Assembly (NCBI RefSeq): GCF_007859075.1
Contig: NZ_VOAK01000021.1
Location: forward strand, 186,001-250,000
Direction of reading: 5' to 3'
Length of the DNA stretch: 64,000 nucleotides
From: Gemmobacter aquaticus
Lineage (GTDB): Bacteria; Pseudomonadota; Alphaproteobacteria; Rhodobacterales; Rhodobacteraceae
Shown: positions 18,362-26,966 of the stretch, one piece after another
Layout: each line of letters begins with the position of its first letter
How positions within the stretch are numbered: position 1 is the stretch's first letter
The notes under the pieces: model-generated
What the model was told of the DNA's origin: nothing
What the model saw: the letters and a program-made list of their open reading frames with translations, nothing else
Databases searched by the model: none
Program-made: the position numbers and the translations under genes

Positions 18362-19342
18362 TCAACCCTCGCGGATCACGCAGCGGAAGCTCAGGTGGCT
18401 TGTCGAGGTGTCGATCGCCTCGGCATGGCGGGCGGCAGGGCGATAGCGTTTGCAGTAGTTTGGCGCGCAAAGATGCGAGCCCCCCTTCAGCACGCGCCGC
18501 GGGATGCGGATCGCCGGAAGCGTCGGATCGAAACTTGCCTCCATCGGTCCGCCACGCGGGTTTTCGGGCACACAGCAGGCCTTGGCGACATCAGGGCTAT
18601 GGGCGGTGCTGAACCAGTCCTGCGTCCATTCCCAGCAGTTACCGATCATGTCGAGAACCCCATATCCATTTGGCGGGAAGGCCGTGACCGGGGATGTGCG
18701 CTCATATCCATCGAGCGCGAGGTTCTCGACCGGGAAGGTGCCCTGCCAGGTGTTCGCCATCTGCCGCCCATCGGGGTTCAATTCATCCCCCCAGGCGAAC
18801 TCGGCGCCATCGAGACCGCCACGCGCGGCGAACTCCCACTCTGCCTCGGTCGGCAGATCCTTTCCGGCCCATTTGGCATAGGCCAGCGCATCGGCATAGG
18901 CGACATGCACAACGGGGTGATCATCACGCCCGTGAAGGGTGCTGCCGGGCCCCTCGGGATGGCGCCAGTTCGCCCCCTTGCGAAAGTCCCACCACTGGCT
19001 CCAGTCCTGCAGGTCACGGATTCCGGGCATCGGCGAAAAGACCAGCGAACCCGCATAAAGCAACTCAGGCAGCGCGCCGGGATAGTCCTTGGGGTCAGGC
19101 TTTTTCTCGGCCACGGTGACATGGCCCGTCGCTTTCACAAAGCGCTTGAACTGGGCGTTCGTGACCGGGGTCGTATCAATCCAGAAGCCGCGCACCCTTA
19201 CGCGATGCACCGGCGCCTCTTCAGGGTAGTGGACATCCGATCCCATCCGGAAAAGCCCTCCGGGGATCCAGGTCATGTCACGCAACCGCCGGGCCTGCCT
19301 GCGGTCATCCGCCAAGGGTGCGGGGTGCGCGTCGTCTGGCAT
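18362..19342 (-). CDS. Formylglycine-generating enzyme (sulfatase-modifying factor)
   Basis: Product of 326 aa. The FGE-sulfatase domain starts near MTWIPGGLFRMGS and contains TPVTNAQFKRFV, TEAEWEFAARGGL and IGNCWEWTQDW. Both copper-binding active-site cysteines of true FGEs are present: C292 and C297 in KGGSHLCAPNYCKRYRP, with a conserved FRC near the end. It should oxidise the sulfatase Cys to formylglycine in the cytosol. The start at 19342 is preceded by GAGAGGAAG; the longer Met at 19381 lacks a site. No signal peptide. It is the distal gene of the FGE-HAD-regulator block, whose likely client is the arylsulfatase at 23.6 kb. Confidence 0.92.
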   Translation of the reverse strand: MPDDAHPAPLADDRRQARRLRDMTWIPGGLFRMGSDVHYPEEAPVHRVRVRGFWIDTTPVTNAQFKRFVKATGHVTVAEKKPDPKDYPGALPELLYAGSLVFSPMPGIRDLQDWSQWWDFRKGANWRHPEGPGSTLHGRDDHPVVHVAYADALAYAKWAGKDLPTEAEWEFAARGGLDGAEFAWGDELNPDGRQMANTWQGTFPVENLALDGYERTSPVTAFPPNGYGVLDMIGNCWEWTQDWFSTAHSPDVAKACCVPENPRGGPMEASFDPTLPAIRIPRRVLKGGSHLCAPNYCKRYRPAARHAEAIDTSTSHLSFRCVIREG

Positions 19343-19398
19343 AGTCTTCCTCTCGTCTGTTCCGGCCCGTCCTGGTCCCACTGCCTGTCTCGTGTAGG

Positions 19399-20379
19399 TC
19401 AGGGCGCTGGCGGGAATACCGTTTTCCAGTCGCGGGCCATGTCGATTACCACCCAGCCCTTTTCGGGCGCGTCGGTCAATGCCTTGTCGAGCTTGCCGAT
19501 ATGGCTTTCACGATCATAGGCGAATTCGCGGGCTGCGTCGGTATGGTGAAGGATCAGGCCCAGTCGCGGCCCTTCGGCGGCGGTGACATATTCAAGCATC
19601 TGGTAATCGCCATCCGAATTGCCCACTGCAAGCACCGGACGCTTGCCGATGTGCCGATGGATGCCAACGGGCTTGCCGGGACCATCGTCGACAAAGAAGA
19701 TGCCGGATTCGCGTACCATCTGGGGCTTTCCGTCGATCACTTGGTAGCTTTCCGCGATTTGCGAGCCGACCACCTGCTGGGGCGGAATCCCGTAGGCACT
19801 CTCGACCCATGGCCGCATGAAATCGATGCCGCCGCCCGAGACGATCCAGGTCTCAAAACCATTTGCGCGCAGATAGGTCAGCAGCTCGACCATCGGGGCA
19901 TAGATGGCCGACGTGTAGGGCCGCTCCAGCTTTGGATGTCGGGCCGTGGCGATCCAGTCCTTGACGATCGCCTCGAACTCGTCGGCCGTCATACCTGAAT
20001 GCGTGGCCGCGACAAGCTCCATCAAGCCTTTCTGCCCGGCTTCGGCAAGGGCATGCATGTCGCCGTCAAGCACCGCCTTGAAGGGCTGGGTCGTTGTCCA
20101 TTCAGGATGGTCGGGCGCAAGTGCCCGAACACGGTCCATCACGAACATCGCCTGAAAATACATCGGCTGCTCAGCCCAGAGCGTGCCGTCATTGTCAAAG
20201 GTGGCAATGCGGTCAGCCGGCGCGATCCAGCCCGGGGACCCTTCGGTCGTTGCTGTCGTGACAAAGTCGACGACTGCTTGCTTGACCGGCCCGTCCGTCC
20301 ACGACGGCAAGTCATCCGCACGTGCTGCACCCAGCGAAGCCACGGCGATCAATGCCGAAATCAGGATGGAACGCAGCAT
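19399..20379 (-). CDS. Exported HAD-superfamily phosphatase
   Basis: Product of 326 aa. A Sec signal peptide (MLRSILISALIAVASLGAARA) precedes the HAD domain. Motif I reads FDNDGTLW, where the usual DxD is DND, motif II lies at IVSGGGIDF, and motif III at VGNSDGDYQML. This is the phosphoserine-phosphatase-like class often annotated as haloacid dehalogenase-like hydrolase, here periplasmic. It sits 56 nt upstream of the FGE gene on the same strand, so the two are probably co-transcribed. An exported phosphatase beside an exported sulfatase suggests joint release of phosphate and sulfate esters. Confidence 0.82.
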   Translation of the reverse strand: MLRSILISALIAVASLGAARADDLPSWTDGPVKQAVVDFVTTATTEGSPGWIAPADRIATFDNDGTLWAEQPMYFQAMFVMDRVRALAPDHPEWTTTQPFKAVLDGDMHALAEAGQKGLMELVAATHSGMTADEFEAIVKDWIATARHPKLERPYTSAIYAPMVELLTYLRANGFETWIVSGGGIDFMRPWVESAYGIPPQQVVGSQIAESYQVIDGKPQMVRESGIFFVDDGPGKPVGIHRHIGKRPVLAVGNSDGDYQMLEYVTAAEGPRLGLILHHTDAAREFAYDRESHIGKLDKALTDAPEKGWVVIDMARDWKTVFPPAP

Positions 20380-20494
20380 AAGAAATCTCCTGTCTTACCG
20401 GTGCCTGCCATGCGTCCGGTCAATCGGCCTGTCACTGTCGCGATCCTATGGTCGTGGCCGCCCGGCGCAAGTCGGACCATGGGCCTACCGCCGC

Positions 20495-20860
20495 TCAGGC
20501 GAGCCCGATGCGGGCGAGGATCGCGCCAACCTCTGCCGCACCGACAGGCTTTCCAAGCACCTCAAGCGCCCCGTGCGCCAGGCAACTGTCCTGCACGCCC
20601 GCACGTTTGACCCCCGTGATCATGACCACCGGCACCTCGATCCCGCGTGAGCGGACCTCGGCCAGTACCTCGGTTCCGGATGCGCCCGGCATGTGTACGT
20701 CGAGGATGATCAGGTTGGGCAGTTCCGTCACCAGGCCCGCCAGCATATCGGCGCCGGTTGCATAGACAGTGCAGTCGCATGACATCGCTTCGACCAGCCG
20801 CCGCATTGCGCGCAGCACGGACGGATCGTCATCCACCACCCAGACCGTTGGCTTGCCCAT
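20495..20860 (-). CDS. Single-domain response regulator
   Basis: Product of 121 aa, a lone receiver domain: acidic pocket DDD at residues 10-12, phosphoacceptor Asp in LIILDVHMPG, Thr in VMITG and Lys in LGKPVG. No output domain follows. It lies 73 nt downstream of the LuxR-type regulator gene in the same direction. It may act as a phosphate sink or diguanylate-independent adaptor for the histidine kinase two genes upstream. Confidence 0.85.
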   Translation of the reverse strand: MGKPTVWVVDDDPSVLRAMRRLVEAMSCDCTVYATGADMLAGLVTELPNLIILDVHMPGASGTEVLAEVRSRGIEVPVVMITGVKRAGVQDSCLAHGALEVLGKPVGAAEVGAILARIGLA

Positions 20861-20933
20861 GTTGCGGCCTCGCGTTTCCTGCCTTCATTCTGGCAGACTC
20901 GTCACCGGTGTCGAGTTGGGCCTGGGTCTTATA

Positions 20934-21557
20934 TCAGCCGGCATCACCGTCGCGACCGTCGCGCGCACGCGCGAGAAGCCGGACCAGATCCGCGACCGAT
21001 CGAACCCCAAGCTTGTGCATGACCCGCCCTCGATGAACCTTGATGGTCTTTTCGGCAGCCCCCAGCCTGTCGGCAATCTGCTTGTTCAGACGCCCGGCTG
21101 CAACCTGCTCCATCACCTCGGTCTCGCGCGGGGTCAGGCTTGCAAGGCGTGCACGGTCGGCGTCCACTGCGGCTTTGCGCAGCCTGAGCGTCCCATCACG
21201 CTCGATGGCCGCGTGAATCGATCGGATCAACGCGACGGGCTCGACGGGTTTCGTCAGGAAATCGACCGCCCCTGCCCGCATCGCGCGGACCGACGCGGGT
21301 ATGGTGCCCTGCCCTGTCAGGAACAGGATCTGCCGGCAGCCGTCGGCTTCTGCGAGGCGCTCCTGCAATTCCAGCCCGTCCAGATCGGGCAGACCCAGGT
21401 CGATGACCGCGCATCCCGACCGGCCCGGATCATGGGCGGCCAGAAACGAGGTGGCATCGGCAAAACAGGCAACCTCGAATCCCTCGGCGCCCAGAAGACG
21501 CGAGAGCGCACGCATGACTGCAGGATCGTCATCGACCAGATAGACCACCGCATTCAT
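20934..21557 (-). CDS. FixJ/NarL-type response regulator
   Basis: Product of 207 aa. Residues 1-120 are a receiver domain (DDD at the N-terminus, Asp in AVIDLGLPDLDG, Thr in LFLTGQG, Lys in LTKPV). Residues about 140-200 are a LuxR-type helix-turn-helix (LTPRETEVMEQVAAGRLNKQ, then IKVHRGRVMHKL), which binds DNA and activates transcription. The start overlaps the kinase stop by 4 nt (ATGA), so kinase and regulator are made together. Probable targets are the divergent arylsulfatase gene and its own operon. Confidence 0.9.
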   Translation of the reverse strand: MNAVVYLVDDDPAVMRALSRLLGAEGFEVACFADATSFLAAHDPGRSGCAVIDLGLPDLDGLELQERLAEADGCRQILFLTGQGTIPASVRAMRAGAVDFLTKPVEPVALIRSIHAAIERDGTLRLRKAAVDADRARLASLTPRETEVMEQVAAGRLNKQIADRLGAAEKTIKVHRGRVMHKLGVRSVADLVRLLARARDGRDGDAG

Positions 21558-23422
21558 GCCGCACCTCCCGTCAGGGGCAAGGTCAGTTCAACCCTCGATC
21601 CGGGCGATGGATGGTCGACGAAATCAAGCCCACCGCCATGGGCCTTGGCGATGTTGCGGCATATCGACAATCCGATGCCCAGCCCGGTATCCTTGGTCGA
21701 AAAGAACGGGCGAAAAACCTCTTCCCTGAACCCTTTCTCCACGCCGGGTCCACGATCCTCGACGGCAAGTTCGGCCTTTCCGTTCGGCAACTGGCGGGTC
21801 GCAACACGCAAGACACGCTGTTCGGCGGGAAGCTCCGACATCGCCTCGGCCGCGTTCAGCGTCAGGTTCAGGACGATTTGCTGCATCTGGGGCATGTTCG
21901 CCTGCACCATCAAAGGCACCGCCGACAGATCCTGCTGGACGGTGGCACCCCGCGCAATGAACTCGCTTTCAGCCAGCAGAAGCGTTGCGCGTACCACATC
22001 GTTCAGATCGACCTGCTCAAAGTTTGTCTCGCCCTTGACCATCAGCCGTCGCAGACCGGCAATGATCCCGGCGGCGCGGCGGTCATCGGTCGCGATGTCA
22101 TCAAGGATGGCAGACACCTGTTCGATATCAGGCGGAGTTCGGCGGATGAGCCGGGCGCCAGCCTCGGCATTGGCCAGAATCGCGGCGAGCGGCTGGTTGA
22201 TTTCATGGGCAAGCGCACCGGAAAGCTGGCCAAGGCGCATATTGCGCGACACATGGATGAGCTGCTGACGCTCTAGCGCAAGGGCAGACTGTGCACGCTG
22301 CGCGCGTGCGCGCTGAACGATCAGGGCTGCGATCGTGGCCGTCTGTGCAAGCAGGATTGCAGCAACAGTCAGGATCGCGGTTCGATAGCGTTCCCAGACG
22401 GAGGGTTCATAGAACTTGATCTTTGTGCCTGCAGGAAGCGCCGCACGATCCAGACCCCACCGGTTCAGCTCACGCCAGTCTACTGCGGGATACGGCGAAA
22501 TCGTTGCGATCTGCGGAGGGTCCTGTCCATCAAGGATCATGCGAATGCTGCGGCCGATGCTGCGCCCCGTCTCGCGCGAGTCGTCAACAACGCCGCCGAC
22601 GATGCCATGCCCGATGTAGGTGTCATAGACCCCGTAAAGCGGTGCACCCGAGCGTGCCGAGATTGCGCGCACCGCATCGCGCGGGATGAAGCGGCGCCCG
22701 GTTGCATCCTGCGTAAAGGTCAGCATCAGCACGATTGATGATGGGTCGAGCGTCTCCACCTCGGCCTGCACTGCACCCAACGCCATGTCATCAAGGTAAC
22801 GGACGGACAGGCCCTGATACCTGTCAGCGAACATGCTGCCCGCAGCCTCGCGCCACTGCCGGTCGTAGATGCCCGCGCCCGTGATGATCACCAGCTCTCG
22901 CGCCTCAGGCTGTAGCCGTCGGGCAAGCGCGACCGCCGCGATCGGGTCATATCCGCTGAAGGTTCCGCTTGTCTTTGGCGCGGCCGGCAAGGTGGTGTAC
23001 TGACCCTTGGATATCCCGGTAAAGACGATAGGCGCTCCTGCCGCCAACCTATCGCGGTTGGCAAGGACAAAGCGCATGGCATTCGGGCCCAGAACGACTA
23101 CCGCGTCCAGAGTTGCGCCGCCATGGCGCGCGATCAGTAGATCACGCAGAAGTCGCTGCTGCTGTGGCTCTTCGAAGCGAAACATGTCGAGATACTCGAC
23201 ATAGGTATCGCCACGGGTCATGAAATCCTCGCTCAGCACCTCCTGCATTCCAGCAAGAATGCTTGTGGTCAGCGGAAGCCGGCTGTCGGCTTCGGAGAGA
23301 ACGAGAATTCGCGGGTCATGCTGTGCCTGACTGGCCGGCGCGCAGGCAATGATCAGGACCAGCATCCATATGCACAACCAGGCCTTGCGCCCGCCCGCCA
23401 ATCGTTCGGGTTGTTCTGGCAT
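21554..23422 (-). CDS. Sensor histidine kinase with periplasmic-binding-protein-like sensor domain
   Basis: Product of 622 aa. A signal anchor covers residues about 12-34. Residues 37-325 form a periplasmic ABC-substrate-binding-type (type 1 PBP-like) sensor. A second membrane helix lies at about 348-370. The kinase core has the H-box with phosphoacceptor H406 (GALAHEINQPLAA), N-box NLTLNAAEAM, and G boxes DRGPGV and GLGIGLSI. The start at 23422 has GGAG 9 nt upstream; a GTG at 23431 is in frame. The sensor fold implies direct detection of a small molecule in the periplasm, plausibly a sulfated or phosphorylated organic compound. Confidence 0.88.
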   Translation of the reverse strand: MPEQPERLAGGRKAWLCIWMLVLIIACAPASQAQHDPRILVLSEADSRLPLTTSILAGMQEVLSEDFMTRGDTYVEYLDMFRFEEPQQQRLLRDLLIARHGGATLDAVVVLGPNAMRFVLANRDRLAAGAPIVFTGISKGQYTTLPAAPKTSGTFSGYDPIAAVALARRLQPEARELVIITGAGIYDRQWREAAGSMFADRYQGLSVRYLDDMALGAVQAEVETLDPSSIVLMLTFTQDATGRRFIPRDAVRAISARSGAPLYGVYDTYIGHGIVGGVVDDSRETGRSIGRSIRMILDGQDPPQIATISPYPAVDWRELNRWGLDRAALPAGTKIKFYEPSVWERYRTAILTVAAILLAQTATIAALIVQRARAQRAQSALALERQQLIHVSRNMRLGQLSGALAHEINQPLAAILANAEAGARLIRRTPPDIEQVSAILDDIATDDRRAAGIIAGLRRLMVKGETNFEQVDLNDVVRATLLLAESEFIARGATVQQDLSAVPLMVQANMPQMQQIVLNLTLNAAEAMSELPAEQRVLRVATRQLPNGKAELAVEDRGPGVEKGFREEVFRPFFSTKDTGLGIGLSICRNIAKAHGGGLDFVDHPSPGSRVELTLPLTGGAA

Positions 23423-23586
23423 TGCCCCCACTCCGGCCCAAAAAACCCTGGCAGATAGGTACTAGGTCCAACTGTGCGTAATTGCCGCAGCAAGCCTAAT
23501 CTCGCTGAGACCCTAAGACCAGCAGACCAGCCCTGTCAAAGCGTTACGTGCGCAATGGCGGGGCATTTCAACAGGAGGATTGAAAC

Positions 23587-25194
23587 ATGTTCAGACGCAC
23601 ATTTGCGGCGCTTGGCGGATCATCCGCGCTGATTGCAGCGGCGGCAGTGACGGCGACCATGTTCGGACCCGCGCAGGCGCAGGAAGCGGCCGCGCCCAAT
23701 ATCGTCGTGATCTGGGGAGACGACATCGGCCAGTTCAACATCAGCGCCTACAACATGGGCATGATGGGCTACAAAACGCCCGCCATCGATTCGATTGCCG
23801 AAAGCGGGGCGATGTTCACCGATTGGTATGGCGAACAGTCCTGCACTGCCGGCCGGGCGGCCTTCATTACCGGGCAGGCCCCGATCCGCACCGGCCTGAC
23901 CAAGGTCGGCTTGCCCGGAACGCCCGAAGGGATGCCTGCGGAGGACCCGACCATCGCGACCGTTCTGGGCGACATGGGCTATATGACCGGCCAGTTCGGC
24001 AAGAACCACCTGGGGGACCGCAACGAGCACCTTCCGACCGTCCATGGCTTTGACGAATTCTTCGGCAACCTCTACCACCTGAATGCCGAGGAAGAACCCG
24101 AGAACCCCGACTACCCGAAGGACCCGGCTTTCCGGGACAGGTTTGGACCGCGCGGCGTGCTCGATTGCAAGGCGGCGGATGCCGATACCTCGCCGCCGGA
24201 TCCGCGTTTCGGGGCCTGGGGCAAGCAGACCTGCACCGACACCGGCCCTCTGACCCGCAAGCGGATGGAAACCATCGATGGCGAAGTGCTGACACGCTCG
24301 ATTGATTTCATGCAGCGCGGGGTCGAGGCCAAGAAGCCGTTCTTCCTGTGGTTCAACTCGACCCGCATGCATATCAACACCCACCTCAAGCCAGAATCCG
24401 CTGGCGTGACGGGCCTTGGTGTCTATGCCGATGGTATGGTGGAACATGACGGTCATGTCGCCTCGATCCTGGCCGAGATCGACCGGTTGGGCATCGCTGA
24501 CAACACCATCGTGATCTATTCGACCGACAACGGCGCCGAGGCCTTCTCATGGCCCGATGGCGGAACCACCATGTTCAGGGGAGAGAAGAACACCAACTGG
24601 GAGGGCGGTTACCGCGTGCCCATGATGATCCGCTGGCCCGGCAAGATCGAACCGGGCACCGTTGTGAATGAGATCGGCGCACACTCCGACATGTTCACCA
24701 CGCTGATCGCAGCAGCCGGAAACACCACGGCGGTCGAAGACCTGAAGGCTGGCAAGACCATCGGCGATGTTACCTACAAGTCGCATATCGACGGCTACAA
24801 CCTGTTGCCTGCGCTGGTCGAAGGTGGCGAATGGCCGCGCAACAACTTTATCTACTGGACCGATGACGGCAATGTTGCGGCACTGCGCTATGAAGACTGG
24901 AAGGTGACCTTCCTGCGCCAGAGCGCGACCGGCCTGCATGTCTGGATCGAGCCCTTTGATGTGCTGCGCGCGCCCCTGATCACCAACCTGCGCATGGACC
25001 CGTTCGAACTGGCGCATGAACATGGGGCTGGGTACGACAACTTCTATGTCGATCACATGTTCGCCTTTGCGCCTGCCGGTGCATTTGTCGGGCAATGGCT
25101 GCAAAGCTTCCGTGACTTCCCGCCACGCCAGCGGCCCGGCAGCTTCAACCTTGAAAACGTGATGGAATCGGTCATGTCGGGATCGAACCAGTAA
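23587..25194 (+). CDS. Exported arylsulfatase (type I, formylglycine-dependent)
   Basis: Product of 535 aa. The signal peptide ends near AQA-QEA and contains an RRTF pair of twin-arginine type. Metal ligands begin with GDDIGQ (D45, D46). The sulfatase signature is SCTAGRAAFITGQ with C86 and R90, so the FGly motif is CxAxR rather than CxPxR; Ala at this place is accepted in known sulfatases. Later motifs are HLGD (residues about 139-142) and STDNGAE. AGGAGG lies 8 nt before the ATG. The gene is divergent from the kinase operon and 4.2 kb from an FGE with both active cysteines. Confidence 0.93.
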   Translation: MFRRTFAALGGSSALIAAAAVTATMFGPAQAQEAAAPNIVVIWGDDIGQFNISAYNMGMMGYKTPAIDSIAESGAMFTDWYGEQSCTAGRAAFITGQAPIRTGLTKVGLPGTPEGMPAEDPTIATVLGDMGYMTGQFGKNHLGDRNEHLPTVHGFDEFFGNLYHLNAEEEPENPDYPKDPAFRDRFGPRGVLDCKAADADTSPPDPRFGAWGKQTCTDTGPLTRKRMETIDGEVLTRSIDFMQRGVEAKKPFFLWFNSTRMHINTHLKPESAGVTGLGVYADGMVEHDGHVASILAEIDRLGIADNTIVIYSTDNGAEAFSWPDGGTTMFRGEKNTNWEGGYRVPMMIRWPGKIEPGTVVNEIGAHSDMFTTLIAAAGNTTAVEDLKAGKTIGDVTYKSHIDGYNLLPALVEGGEWPRNNFIYWTDDGNVAALRYEDWKVTFLRQSATGLHVWIEPFDVLRAPLITNLRMDPFELAHEHGAGYDNFYVDHMFAFAPAGAFVGQWLQSFRDFPPRQRPGSFNLENVMESVMSGSNQ

Positions 25195-25210
25195 CCGAAC
25201 AAGCGTGCGG

Positions 25211-25270
25211 AAAAGGGGTCGGCTGCCGGCCCCTGATACTTCGGGGTCGCGCGGTGCGTGGCCCCTTTTT
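25211..25270 (+). terminator. Composite terminator after the arylsulfatase gene
   Basis: AAAAGGGG at 25211-25218 can pair with CCCCTTTT at 25262-25269, enclosing a smaller hairpin (GGGGTCGG with CCGGCCCC through two G-U pairs). The distal arm ends in a T-run (TTTTT). It starts 17 nt past the sulfatase stop. The same repeat may also stop the convergent AHSA1 operon. Confidence 0.55.
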
Positions 25271-25280
25271 GTGTATCGAC

Positions 25281-26156
25281 CTAATCGGCCCCGACAAAGC
25301 GGGCGAGCTTGCCCAGCGTCTGAAGGCCCAGTTCAATCGCGCCGAATCCCTTGGCTTCGTTGAACTCGGTCGTCGTGGCGAAGACCATGCCCAGTGTCAC
25401 CAGGGTTGCGCCATCCGCATCCTCGAACGTCGCCCATGCATCGGCGTGTTTGGGCCCATCCTCACCCCACAAGAGCGAATAGCCGAAGCGCTGCCCCGCC
25501 AGAACCTCGCCATAGCGGTGATGATTGGGAAAGACCGTCCCATCGGGCGCGATCATGTCAAAGACCCACTCCCCACCCGCGCGCAGATCGATGCGCTTGG
25601 TGCGGCAGGAAAACCCGTCAGGACCCCACCATTTCGGCAATGTTTCGGGGTTCATCCACGCGCCCCAGACCACCTGCCGCGGCGCCCGGATTACACGTTG
25701 AAGGACCATCGTGCGCTCGGCCACGCCCGCCAGATTGTCGAGCCCCGCGCCAAAGCCTTGTCGGTAGCCCGCCTCCATACCGGCCGCCAGCGCCGAAAGT
25801 TGCACTGTCACCTCGAGCTTGCACATCGCGCCCGCCTCGCTGAAGGCAGCCGTCACCAATGCCGAGGACTGCGTTACCCCCTGGGACGAGATCACCTCAT
25901 AGTTCACGCTGCGGAAATGGGGCTGCAGCTCCAGCCAGCCCGCCTCGCAACGGACGTCGGGCTGCCCACTGGCCTTGCAGATCGACAGCTCGCGCCCGCC
26001 AACCCGAGGCTCGGATTGAAGAAACTCGACCGTGACTGCGGACGTGGGCGCAGCCCAGATCGCGCGGGCGGCGGGCGCGGTCCAGGCCTGCCACAGCGTT
26101 GCCACAGGGGCCGATACCTGCCGCTCGAACCGCAAGGTCGCGAAGTCGCCGCTCAT
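25281..26156 (-). CDS. Tandem AHSA1/SRPBCC-domain protein
   Basis: Product of 291 aa with two AHSA1 domains. The first (residues about 5-140) begins FERQVSAPVATLWQAWTAP; the second (about 150-290) begins QRVIRAPRQVVWGAWMNPETL and shows the family WWGPDGF motif. The C-terminal half is better conserved. AHSA1 proteins bind hydrophobic ligands and are often paired with ArsR repressors. The start overlaps the stop of the preceding AHSA1 gene by 4 nt. It is third in the arsR-AHSA1-AHSA1 operon. Confidence 0.82.
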   Translation of the reverse strand: MSGDFATLRFERQVSAPVATLWQAWTAPAARAIWAAPTSAVTVEFLQSEPRVGGRELSICKASGQPDVRCEAGWLELQPHFRSVNYEVISSQGVTQSSALVTAAFSEAGAMCKLEVTVQLSALAAGMEAGYRQGFGAGLDNLAGVAERTMVLQRVIRAPRQVVWGAWMNPETLPKWWGPDGFSCRTKRIDLRAGGEWVFDMIAPDGTVFPNHHRYGEVLAGQRFGYSLLWGEDGPKHADAWATFEDADGATLVTLGMVFATTTEFNEAKGFGAIELGLQTLGKLARFVGAD

Positions 26157-26629
26157 CGCATCAGGCCCCGGGCGTAGGTCTCAAGTTGGGTCACCACGGT
26201 GCCCCAGCCATCGTAGAAGCCCATCGACTCATGCGCCTTGCGCGTGTCAGGGTTCCGGTGACGGGCGATCGCCGTATAGGTGGTTCCACCCCCCGGCGCA
26301 TCAGCCAGCAGCAGGATCGCGGTCATGAAGGGTTCGGGCGCGGGTTTCCAGCCTTCGGTGTAGGCATCCGTAAACACAAGCTTTTCGCCATCAACGACAT
26401 CCAGATAGACGCCTTTGTTGTCCATCACGTTGCCCTCGACGTCGAACGTGGTGTTGAATCTTCCGCCCACGCGCAGATCGATGTCGACCGCCGTCACCTT
26501 ATGCGGTGCAGGGATAAAGAAATGGGGAATGTGTTCTGGCGTGGTCCAGCATTCCCAGACCAGCTTGCGCGGAACCGCCAGAGTGCGGGTGAAGCTGAGG
26601 TCCGTTTCCGGATCGAGGTCAAGGGTCAT
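26153..26629 (-). CDS. AHSA1/SRPBCC-domain protein
   Basis: Product of 158 aa with one AHSA1 domain: the opening RTLAVPRKLVWECWTTPEHI and the central VDIDLRVGGRFNTTF are typical. Known relatives fall in the activator of Hsp90 ATPase-like group of small ligand-binding proteins; no enzyme activity can be assigned. Its first codons overlap the 3' end of arsR by 11 nt and its stop overlaps the next start by 4 nt, so the three genes are tightly coupled. Confidence 0.85.
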   Translation of the reverse strand: MTLDLDPETDLSFTRTLAVPRKLVWECWTTPEHIPHFFIPAPHKVTAVDIDLRVGGRFNTTFDVEGNVMDNKGVYLDVVDGEKLVFTDAYTEGWKPAPEPFMTAILLLADAPGGGTTYTAIARHRNPDTRKAHESMGFYDGWGTVVTQLETYARGLMR

Positions 26630-26966
26630 TTGCGCGTTCCTTCATCAGGTTCATGACATAATCGTCCAGCCGGTCGAGCCGTGCTTCCCAGATGGCCCGC
26701 TGCTCATCGAGCCATGTCCGCATCGGGGTCAGCGCCTCGGGCACAATGGCGCAAGACCTGACCCGGCCGTCCTTCGCAGTGGCGATCAGGCCCGCCTCTT
26801 CAAGCACGGCCAGGTGCCGCATGACGGTGGGCAGCCGCAGGCCTGTCGGCGCCGCAAGCTCGGAGACCGGAGCCGCCCCTTTCGCCAGCCGCGACAGGAT
26901 CGCGCGCCGGGTGGGGTCAGCGAGGGCGTGGAAGAGCAGGGAGAGGTCAGGATCATGCTTAGCCAT
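26619..26966 (-). CDS. ArsR-family winged-helix repressor
   Basis: Product of 115 aa. The winged helix is seen in FHALADPTRRAILSRLAKG, then VSELAAPTGLRLPTVMRHLAVLEEAGL, and the wing TAKDGRVRSC. No CxC metal site is visible in the recognition helix, so it is a metal-independent member of the kind that travels with AHSA1 proteins. It heads the three-gene operon. An imperfect TTAG...CTAA inverted repeat surrounds its start codon and could be its own operator. Confidence 0.88.
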   Translation of the reverse strand: MAKHDPDLSLLFHALADPTRRAILSRLAKGAAPVSELAAPTGLRLPTVMRHLAVLEEAGLIATAKDGRVRSCAIVPEALTPMRTWLDEQRAIWEARLDRLDDYVMNLMKERANDP

